Position numbers and translations under genes: made by a program. The notes under the pieces are model-generated. The model ran no database searches and was not told the origin of the DNA. It was given only the letters and a program-made list of their open reading frames with translations. A stretch of DNA of 64,000 nucleotides from assembly GCA_029964075.1 (NCBI GenBank), contig CM057144.1, positions 1,883,281 through 1,947,280 on the forward strand. The letters are read 5' to 3'. Of this stretch, positions 56,679-64,000 are shown piece after piece. Position 1 is the stretch's first letter. Each line of letters starts with the position of its first letter. Origin of the DNA: Patiria pectinifera (taxonomy: Eukaryota > Echinodermata > Asteroidea > Valvatida > Asterinidae).

Positions 56679-56766
56679 GTGAGAGGACCAATCGAAGTTG
56701 TTTCTCAAGCAAAATTGTACTCGAGCCCTATAAGAATAAATCTCTGCAGGGATTTGAAACAGGAAA
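56660..56766 (+). promoter_or_regulatory. Proximal promoter block of KCTD-like 8 with TATA-like motif
   Basis: TATAAAG at 56673-56679, 94 bp before the ATG, then the conserved block AGGACCAATCGAAGTTGTTT, CTCAAGCAAAATTGTACTCG, AGCCCTA. The TATA-like motif is not seen at the same place in gene 5 or gene 10. Confidence 0.5.
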
Positions 56767-57561
56767 ATGGAAGACATTGTCAAGTTTGATGTTGGCGGTT
56801 GCATGTACACCACGACGCGGTCGACTCTGGCTCGCTACCCGGGCTCCATGCTGGCTGCCATAGTCAGCGGTGAACTTGACCCGTCTGTTCGTGACGCCAA
56901 CGGGGCCTATATCATCGACGGAGACGGGCCCATCTTCCGTCACATACTGAATTTCCTCCGACGGGGCGAGCTTATTCTACCGGAGGACTTCAAGGAGTGG
57001 GACCTGCTTCGCAAAGAGGCCGACTTCTACCAAATGCCTCTCCTGACAAAGACAGTGTCTTTGCGCAGGCAGTCAGAATTCGCCAGTGCTGAGTCGCTTA
57101 AACAATCTGACTATGAGTTGCTGAGACAACCGGAACCCGTACCAGACAACCCGAAAAAGGAATTTGTGGAATTCATAGAACAAGATAACAAGAGTTGCAG
57201 ATACCGGGGCAGTTGGGAAACTTTAGAACAACTACCACGTGAGTTTCTTGATGTATTTGAAGCAAACCCTGGCTTCGGACAGTTCAATGCATCGGCACTC
57301 TCAACCAACGCGCCAAGTTCACGATCCCCCGAAGATATGCGTTCCATCGTAGAAAGGTGTGGGGAGATCACGGGATACTGGGGTGCGTTCTCCCTTGAGC
57401 AGCCCAGGCAGGCACACAGAAGACCCGACCAAAACCCACCAAATTGGATGGTGGTATTTCGACAAACCACTGAACTTGGATTTCAGTTGTTGAGCACGTC
57501 GGCGAGGAACGGAGAGAAATCATGGTTGTTTGGTAAACAGGTCTACTCCTATATGTTGTAG
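56767..57561 (+). CDS. KCTD-like BTB protein 8
   Basis: Single exon, 264 aa, start MEDIVKFDVGGCMYTTTRST. BTB residues 1-100 include RYPGSMLAAIVSGELDPSVR, YIIDGDGPIFRHILNFLRRG and DFKEWDLLRKEADFYQ. An acidic/Ser linker (about 105-130) is longer than in the other copies. The C-terminal half has EFVEFIEQDN, YRGSWETLEQLPREFLDVF, a proline-rich segment, WMVVFRQTTELGFQLL and final SWLFGKQ. Paired with KCTD-like 7 by this half. The full conserved 5' block and kB-CRE block lie upstream, making it the clearest intact duplication unit. CUL3 adaptor role inferred from the family. Confidence 0.88.
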   Translation: MEDIVKFDVGGCMYTTTRSTLARYPGSMLAAIVSGELDPSVRDANGAYIIDGDGPIFRHILNFLRRGELILPEDFKEWDLLRKEADFYQMPLLTKTVSLRRQSEFASAESLKQSDYELLRQPEPVPDNPKKEFVEFIEQDNKSCRYRGSWETLEQLPREFLDVFEANPGFGQFNASALSTNAPSSRSPEDMRSIVERCGEITGYWGAFSLEQPRQAHRRPDQNPPNWMVVFRQTTELGFQLLSTSARNGEKSWLFGKQVYSYML

Positions 57562-57892
57562 GAAGATTCTCCATAGAACATCTAGATGGTACAATGTCAA
57601 AGAAGTCCTGTAGGCCTTGCGAAAGTGTAAAAAAACAACGAAAACTAGACCGACGAATGCAACAATTGTGCAGCAGAATACTTACAAATATGAAACTCGA
57701 TTCGAAAAACAAGATAGTTTTTTTGGTACTGTTATAGATTCAAAAGTAATGTTATAATTTTGGAGTGAACCGAAAATCCGTGACTATTACAGATAAAAGT
57801 ATGGCGTGCAGGTTACCCTCACAGCCAGTCCGTCAAAGCACGCAATGGGAATCTTCCATCTACGGCCAAGACTCGTCATCGTAGATTTGAAC

Positions 57893-58020
57893 AAAGTATA
57901 GTGGCGATCATCCAGGAGATAGAACGGCTTGGATTCCAAGCGGAGAACTTAGTCCTGCACGATGAACGATTCCAGGGTATAAACAGGAGCAACTCAGACC
58001 TTTTTTCGGCCCATCTTTGA
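57893..58020 (+). pseudogene. C-terminal remnant of a lost KCTD gene
   Basis: One open frame ends at TGA 58018-58020 and reads IVAIIQEIERLGFQAENL, then LHDERFQGINRSNSDLFSAH, matching the ..IFQ.I..LGFQ... end region of the family but with no BTB upstream. The segment around GTGGCGATCATCCAG is shared with the remnant after KCTD-like 9 (about 60605), so both derive from one ancestral copy. Weaker similarity may begin at about 57780. Confidence 0.65.
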
Positions 58021-60113
58021 ATAAAATGGACCTTTAATACTTGAACGTTGTAGTCGCAGTAAAACTCTTATATCCTTCTTCTCAAGTTTTTTTCTCTGCC
58101 TTGCATCTTGAAAAATGCGTGTAATACCGTAAAAGCTGTGGCCATTTAGATAGTTTAGGTAATGAATTAGTTTCATTTTTAGTTTCATTTTGTGTTACAG
58201 GCAACACGTTTATAATATTTACAAATGGTTTGAAGGTTGTTACATACCGGTAACGAATCACAAAGTGTCATGATATATTGTAGCAAGATACAACTAAATG
58301 TAAGGTCATATACACGCATCGATGTTTAGTACTCTTACTATTATTGTACTGTTATTAGCCAGAATTATTTTTAAAATGTGCAGAGCTTGCCTTCTCTTTA
58401 AAAAATACAAAATATACACATATCTCGAATCCAGAAAATAAGAGGACTAAATGTTTAAAATCTAAGCAGAAGTTTTCTCATGTTTCCTCAGACGCTTAGG
58501 ATGGAAATGGTGTAGGCGTAGACTCTCCAATTGAAATTTGTAACAGGATTAATTGCAACGTTTTATTTTAACAACTCGTGACACGTGCACTTTGCATCGA
58601 TGTTTAGATTGAAACGGGAAGGAAATCATTTTCGAAAAGATTTAAACTTATGTAGGCCTACTTTAAAATTATTGTTCCAATGAAATGAAATGTGCAATAA
58701 CTTCTCGAATAAAGGACGAACATTCTGGAGGAAAAATAATTGGGTATGTCGTTATTAGGACGTATTTAATTATTATCATCGGTCAATCACAAAGGAACGA
58801 TAACCATTTTCAAATTTGACAGATCCCATAAAACGCCACTAAAGTAAACATTGAGAAGGAGTCGTGTGAATAACAACCCAGGGGAATTAAGACCCTACCA
58901 TTCTGTTGGTGTTTCTAATATGATTATTTATGACAGTACTGTTTAATAGTTGATAGGATCCATACATTTAATTAAAGGTAATAGAAAGTTTCCATGTGAC
59001 AAATCCTATTGGAATAATTATGCATGTATGGGCCTATATATCGTGTTTTGTTGTATTGCGTGATTGCTGATGATTGCAAGGATCGGGGGTTTCCCTGTGA
59101 CGTTATGCCACTAAGCTCGGGTGATGCGAAGGATATTGCTCGTCACAAAGGTGGAACCGATCGCGGTTTCACCTTACAGCTGATGCCATTGCGCATTCCT
59201 TGACAAGTTGAAATGCCAAATCCCTGGATTACTACCTTGACACAGATTAAATATGTGTGCAGACACGGTTTAATAATTATTAATTGTTGATTTATACATT
59301 TTGGTCAACAGAGGGCGCTCGCCCAATCGTTATTGCCAAAAGCTATCCTAGCTTTTGGCAATCCATGCGGCGGAGGGATCTGTCTGGAAAGAACGGCATT
59401 CGGTTTTGTGTAAGGATATATACGGCCACATTAATTATTGTTACATGCCTAGAAAGGGAGATATTTGATATATATTTCACTTTCACGTATACTCTCAATA
59501 GGCCTAGTGTACTAAGGTTTGTTAGAGTAATACGAAAGTGTCTATTGTAAGGGAAGGGTGGAGGTAGCCCAGACGGCGGTGACCAGGCTTCGCGCGGCAG
59601 CGCTCCGGAACTAACTAATTTTGGATCAGTGAAGAATTTACGAGAAGACGGGGTTGTTGTAATGGCGTCTGCGGAAGCGGGAATAGTGTGAGAGTTAAGC
59701 AGGCGGAATCCCTCTTGAATATAGGCCGAATACGGCTGGAAATCACGGTGAATGTGAGCTGTCGTGTAGCCTGGTTTAGCGACTGGCTGCCTCCTCCCCT
59801 TCAACTTTCATTGAGGAATGGTAACGAATGAAGAAATGACAAATGAATGAATAAACAACTGTGATCTCCAGTGTACTTGGTCTCCGCTTCGAACTGTGTG
59901 TATACTCACGCCGATACGAACGATCAAGACCCATTGAAACTTCACCCACAGCTATAGCGTTTGAATACGTATGCAAAACCGTACTTTGATCCAGCTTGCA
60001 CGCATGTATTGGAAATTTAATAGCTTCGAGCGAGGCTTTATTTTTTGCCAAATAAAAATTTCTTTTGAGGACGGCAGTTACGCACGGTTTTTGAACTCAG
60101 TCCACGGTACATA
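58021..60113. other. KCTD array spacer between remnant and gene 9
   Basis: No confirmed gene. A kB-CRE block lies at 59070-59150. A minus-strand frame (59804 down to 59343, 153 codons) has a GC-richer first half (TTAHIHRDFQPYSAYIQEGF) that looks protein-like but carries no recognised domain. An inverted repeat ATTGCCAAAAGCT...AGCTTTTGGCAAT lies at 59331-59361. Confidence 0.45.
59070..59150 (+). promoter_or_regulatory. Conserved kB-CRE composite block, copy 3
   Basis: GGGGGTTTCCC (59085-59095) fits the kB consensus GGGRNNYYCC, and TGACGTTA (59098-59105) is a one-base-diverged CRE, within GATTGCAAGGATC and AAGCTCGGGTGATGCGAAGG. About 1.0 kb upstream of KCTD-like 9. Confidence 0.55.
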
Positions 60114-60443
60114 ATGGATGAAATTGTCCATCTAAATGTGGGCGGTTGTACAATGTACACCACGAAGCGGTCGACTCTGATACGCTACAAGAATTCCTTG
60201 CTGTTCAAAAAGTTCCAGTTGCTAAGATTTAATAATGACAAAGTAAACGGAGCTTACTTCATCAACGGAGACGGGCCCATCTTCCGCCATGTCCTCAACT
60301 TCCTCCGACGGGGCAGGCTGATTCTACCGGAGGACTTCAAGGAGTGGGAGCTGCTGGCCTCGGAGGCTGATTTCTACCAAATTGAGGATTTGGTGGAGGC
60401 GGTGAAGACGGAAAAGTTTCAGAGGGACACCTGCAGTTCCTAA
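60114..60443 (+). CDS. KCTD-like BTB-only protein 9 (truncated or pseudogene)
   Basis: 109 aa, start MDEIVHLNVGGCTMYTTKRS. The BTB is diverged in its middle (YKNSLLFKKFQLLRFNNDK in place of YPDSMLAAMFSGELDPSVR), then conserved (YFINGDGPIFRHVLNFLRRG, LILPEDFKEWELLASEADFY). The frame stops at TAA shortly after the BTB (KFQRDTCSS). Downstream DNA to 60699 contains a recognisable but out-of-frame C-terminal end (NDSGVQEELSWTFSRRIGA then TAA), so the truncation arose by mutation of a full gene. It could still be expressed as a BTB-only protein, or be a dead gene. The abrupt jump in identity in mid-BTB suggests a gene-conversion border. Confidence 0.7.
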   Translation: MDEIVHLNVGGCTMYTTKRSTLIRYKNSLLFKKFQLLRFNNDKVNGAYFINGDGPIFRHVLNFLRRGRLILPEDFKEWELLASEADFYQIEDLVEAVKTEKFQRDTCSS

Positions 60444-60454
60444 GCTACACAGAA

Positions 60455-60699
60455 GCAGCAGTATGCTACCCTAGAGAAAATTCCATCGCTTGTTGATTTT
60501 TTTTCAAGCCGTACCAATCCACTCCACCTAAATTTATCCCAGGCGGGCAGATTACTCTCACAGTTAAAGCACCTGTAGGAACCCGTGGATTGAACAAAAT
60601 CTGGTGGCGATCATCCAGAAGAAACAGTCCTGCACGATGAACGATTCCGGGGTACAGGAGGAACTCAGCTGGACCTTTTCCCGTCGCATCGGTGCATAA
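60455..60699 (+). pseudogene. Decayed C-terminal half of KCTD-like 9
   Basis: Frameshifted continuation of gene 9. It contains GTGGCGATCATCCAG as at 57901 and a final in-frame stretch NDSGVQEELSWTFSRRIGA with stop TAA 60697-60699, which carries the family's terminal W.F.R motif. Confidence 0.7.
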
Positions 60700-62230
60700 A
60701 AATGCACTGTTCTCACTCGAATGTGTATCGCAGTAGAACTCTCTCGCTCCTCGAGCTTTTCCAGTCTCTTGAAAAAAAATGTGGACACCGAAATTATGGA
60801 TACTGCTTGATTGTTTGAGAAAAAATGCACTTTTAACAAAGTACACTCGATCAGCTTAGCAAATGTGGACAAACTATATAAAATTCCTTCAAATTTCAAA
60901 GAACAAGATGCCTCAAGGGCGATTTATCTGCAAACCGGCCTCTTCCTTAACTCTTGGCAGCATCTAGAAGGGCTACAGGTAATGAGGAATTGCATATCCT
61001 TCTCAAACTGCAAAGCAAATATCGGTATTTGCTACATATTGAATCGCTGTCTTGCATCGAATTTTTTTTCTTCAACAATGCGTCTTATTAATAATGAACG
61101 GTCGTGTATGCTGTATTATTCTTTTCTTATGGCCATTTAGTTGGTTTAGTGTTCATTTGCTTAGCTTAATGCTTCCATATTCTATTTGAATTATATACGC
61201 AAAACGCCATACACTTAGAAATAGTTTGAAAGCTTGTCACATAACGAACCAGTTAAGTGTAATGTTATAAGCAAGGCACGGGTGTACAATGTGTACAGTG
61301 TACAACATAAAGAACTTGGTAGATCCACCACAACGCAAACCAATTTTCTGTATTTTACATTATATTGTTCCCATGGCGTCCCAATCCTCATGGTGTACCC
61401 ATTTGTCTAAAATCCCAATGATGTTCTCAAGGTGTCCAGTAAATCCCCATGGGGTTCCCATGGTGACCATAAAATCCCCACGGTGTTCCCATAGTGTCCA
61501 TAAAATCCCTATGGTGTTCCCATGGTATCCATAAAAACCCCATGGTGTTCCCATGGTGTCCATAAAATCCCCACGGTGTTCCCACGGTGTTCCCATGGTG
61601 TCCATAAAATGTCCATGGTGTTCCTATGGTGTTCATAAATTCCCAATGGTGTTCGCATGATGTTCATAAAATCCCCATGGTGTTCCCATGGTGTCCATAA
61701 AATCCCCATGGTGTTTCCAAGGAGCTCATAAAATCCCCATGGTTTTCCCATGTTGTCCATGCAATATCCATGGGTTTCCATGGGTTCCCATAAAATCTCC
61801 CATAGTGATCATTTGAACTTACATGGTGTTCTTGATGACCCCTTGGGTTTACATGGGACATTTCTGTAAGGGCGAATTTCGGGGGTCACAATTTTGTCCC
61901 GAAGAATCGGGCTGTTCAGTGCTATGTGAATTCGTACAGTGTAAGAAACAACATTTGTGCATTGGTGCTGTGTGTTTGAGGATTTCAACCTCGTAATGCC
62001 CCTTTCATGGCCTCGTGGTCTGTAAATATGATTGTGCACAATATAGTGGCACATCATCTCATTATGCATACTGCACGTGATAGGCTTTTGTTATGTTACA
62101 TGGTGCTGATGTCGGCATCATTTTCTGTAGTTCCCCAGATGAAATAACTAATATAGGCCTACGCAAAGTTGTACATGAATGCCATGACGATGGGCAGACA
62201 TAATTTCAAAACAGAACTGCTTCAGTGTAG
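60700..62230. other. KCTD array spacer with minisatellite
   Basis: No supported gene. Contains the 31-bp minisatellite at 61390-61860. GTGTACAATG...ACAACATAAAGAACTTGGTAG at about 61284-61325 is similar to the last 40 bases of the window. Confidence 0.6.
61390..61860. repeat. 31-bp minisatellite (CCATGGTGTTCCCATGGTGT)
   Basis: About 14 imperfect units of TCCATAAAATCCCCATGGTG / TTCCCATGGTG. Because 31 is not a multiple of three, minus-strand frames show a repeating Trp/His/Gly pattern of about 31 residues. These are not considered genes. Confidence 0.9.
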
Positions 62231-62358
62231 TGTGAGGACCACTCGAAGTGGTAGCTATCATAGGATCCCAAGAAGTTAAATTTTCTTTGTTCAGCAAATC
62301 GTGTTCGAGCCCTAAAGATATTGAACTCTCTGCAGTTAAGGGATTCGTAAAGGGGGAA
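62231..62358 (+). promoter_or_regulatory. Proximal 5' block of KCTD-like 10 (diverged)
   Basis: TGTGAGGACCACTCGAAGTG, an insertion, then CAGCAAATCGTGTTCGAGCC(CTA) and CTCTGCAGTTAAGGGATT precede the ATG. It retains the order seen before genes 5 and 8, which supports 62359 as the start codon. Confidence 0.5.
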
Positions 62359-63144
62359 ATGGATAACGTTTTCAATCTGAATGTTGGCGGCTGCCTGTAC
62401 ACCACGACGCGGTCGACTCTGACTCGCTACCCGGACTCCATGCTGGCTGCCATGTTCAGCGGTGAACTCGACCCGTCTGTTCGTGACGCCAACGGGGCCT
62501 ATGTCATGGACAGGGACGGGCCCATCTTCCGTCACGTACTGAATTTCCTCAGACAGGGCAAGCTGATTCTTCCAGAGGACTTCAAGGAGTGGGAGCAGCT
62601 GGCCTCGGAGGCCGATTTCTATCAAATGGAAGCTTTGGTGGAGGCGGTGAAGGAGGAAAAAAGTCGGAGGGACACACCAGGAGACGCCAAGGAGAATTTG
62701 GAATTCATAGACATCCATGCCAGTATGGGCGAGAGATACACGTATACTGGAAGCAAGAATACCCTATTGAGTATTAGGCCGCTCATGGAGTTTTTCCGTG
62801 CTTACATTTACAATTCATCAGTTTTTACAAAAGTTGAGCCTGACGTAAAAATGACCTGCACACTTACTCCGCCACCTGCTTATCAAAATTTCAGTACGAC
62901 AGATGAACGAGGAATTACCCAGAATGTCCGGATCGATGTACATATACCTGGTACTGATAGCGTGACCGATTTACACGAGAGATTTAGTAATCGAAAGGAG
63001 GCAATTTTGCATTCTATAAAGATTCTGGGATTTCAAATGAAAACAGAGTTATACACTTTTTGTCCAAAGTACACAGCTTTTAAGGAACTAAGATGGACTT
63101 TTTCCCGGCAAGTTGAGCCCGGACCTAAGGCCAACATCCGTTGA
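62359..63144 (+). CDS. KCTD-like BTB protein 10
   Basis: Single exon, 261 aa. The ATG at 62359 gives MDNVFNLNVGGCLYTTTRST. An upstream in-frame ATG at 62248 lies inside the duplicated 5' block and would add 37 residues unlike any paralogue, so it is rejected. BTB residues 1-100: RYPDSMLAAMFSGELDPSVR, YVMDRDGPIFRHVLNFLRQG, DFKEWEQLASEADFYQM. C-terminal half: FIDIHASMGERYTYTGSKNTL, a longer middle with RIDVHIPGTD, then ILHSIKILGFQMK and final RWTFSRQ. The end is most like KCTD-like 5 (F.LGF...T.....KE.RWTF). Probable CUL3 adaptor. Confidence 0.88.
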   Translation: MDNVFNLNVGGCLYTTTRSTLTRYPDSMLAAMFSGELDPSVRDANGAYVMDRDGPIFRHVLNFLRQGKLILPEDFKEWEQLASEADFYQMEALVEAVKEEKSRRDTPGDAKENLEFIDIHASMGERYTYTGSKNTLLSIRPLMEFFRAYIYNSSVFTKVEPDVKMTCTLTPPPAYQNFSTTDERGITQNVRIDVHIPGTDSVTDLHERFSNRKEAILHSIKILGFQMKTELYTFCPKYTAFKELRWTFSRQVEPGPKANIR

Positions 63145-64000
63145 AAACAAAGGAATCGTGGATTAATGTACTTCTGTGTTGGTAGGCAGAATAACACACT
63201 GAAAGTGAAACCCTTCTTATTCCTAAGGTTTGTCCTACTTTGCCCTGAGATTAAAAGAAATGTGACTTGGGTAACACCATATAGGCAAAAGTCGCGGTGC
63301 AACTTTGATGTTGGTTTTCTTAATTTGTCGTTCATGTTAGACCTCTCTTTACCATTTATCGAAATAGTTACTACAAACAACAATTAGTCTGCCCGGAGAC
63401 ATTTGCTGGATTTCAGTTTTCAGGGGGATGTTGAGTTAAGTTTGGACTTGGATTCGACTCAGCTTTAAGAGGCATCCACTGCGTTTCATCCAGATGGGAA
63501 TGACCTGCGGGCAGATGCCTACACTGCAAAAACTGCAGTGTTAAATTAACACCATTGGTATCTATATAGGACCATCTGGTGTTAAATTTTACTGGTGTTG
63601 TACTATATAGATACCGAATTGTGTTAAATTAACACCACAGCTTTTGCTGTGTAAAAGATACCTACAGCCCGTCAAGACAAAACATGGACTTGTCACGAAA
63701 ACACTCCCTTTGTGGACTCTTGTTTACTAAAACAGGTGGACTATCTAATGACAGAATAACAATTCATCGAATTAAAGAGAATAGCCTTTACATCATAATC
63801 ACATAAAGGAGTACATCATAATGTTAAAATTACTTTTTTAAAGTCCAATTTGATTATTTGGGCAATAGGTGCAGTGTTAAAAGATTGGAGCTTGTGATTT
63901 TGAAGCACCAAAATGTAAAGAATTACAGCAATTAATATTTGGCTTGAGACGCTTATGAACAATGTATATACTGCACAACAATAAGAATTTGGTAGATTCG
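63145..64000. other. Right-edge spacer of the array
   Basis: No gene supported. Contains a palindromic MITE-like repeat (63523-63655). The last 40 bases resemble about 61284-61325, suggesting that another duplication unit starts here. Confidence 0.5.
63523..63655. mobile_element. Palindromic MITE-like element
   Basis: Left end TACACTGCAAAAACTGCAGT mirrors right end CACAGCTTTTGCTGTGTA, and both sides carry the self-palindromic GTGTTAAATTAACAC. TATCTATATAG and CTATATAGATA pair inside. Non-coding. Confidence 0.75.

Noticed and set aside
61360..61861. Minus-strand frames with repeating TPWGFYGHHGNTMG
   Set aside because: Produced by a 31-bp minisatellite read in rotating frames; not a protein repeat under selection.
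62248..62358. 37-residue N-terminal extension of KCTD-like 10
   Set aside because: Lies inside the duplicated 5' block, and all paralogues start at the MDxxV position.

Overview
This window is eukaryotic nuclear DNA. Genes are split by GT-AG introns, intergenic space is AT-rich, and there are many short inverted-repeat transposons, tRNA-derived SINE-like repeats and minisatellites. The protein set (an SLC19 vitamin transporter end, ATG16L1, a tandem-CAP protein, a NACHT-LRR receptor, and many single-exon KCTD-like BTB genes) suggests a marine invertebrate deuterostome, most likely an echinoderm. That placement is an inference from gene content and repeat style, not a database match.

Layout. 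Positions 224-1090 (+) hold the last two exons of an SLC19-family transporter. Positions 3092-13690 (+) hold a complete ATG16L1 in 14 exons, with every splice phase consistent (567 aa); its introns are crowded with repeats. Positions 17053-20758 (-) hold a six-exon gene for a predicted N-myristoylated protein with two CAP domains (683 aa). Divergent from it at 21827-22273 (+) is a small acidic protein that starts with the same seven residues. Three KCTD-like genes follow (24218, 27308, 31057). A three-exon NACHT-LRR gene (35545-39961, 913 aa) comes next, then about 6.7 kb without a recognisable gene, then a decayed and tandemly amplified LRR pseudogene (46680-47880). The right end (49897-63144) is a second, denser KCTD-like array: four ordinary single-BTB genes, one gene with two BTB domains, one BTB-only gene and at least two pseudogene fragments. 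The array probably continues beyond the right edge.

How the parts may work together (inference). KCTD proteins of this type are usually CUL3 ubiquitin-ligase adaptors. Here the BTB half is nearly identical between copies, often at DNA level, while the C-terminal putative substrate-binding half is highly divergent. Several copies share duplicated 5' flanks, and three share an upstream module in which an NF-kB-like site lies 1-2 bp from a CRE-like site. With the NLR between the two arrays, this looks like an expanding family of inducible, possibly immune, ubiquitin-ligase adaptors. ATG16L1 and the CAP protein have relatives with roles in autophagy, so the neighbourhood is suggestive, but physical linkage alone does not prove a joint function.

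Limits: gene models come from reading splice signals by eye. UTRs, alternative exons, transposon family names and all orthology statements need transcript and database checks.
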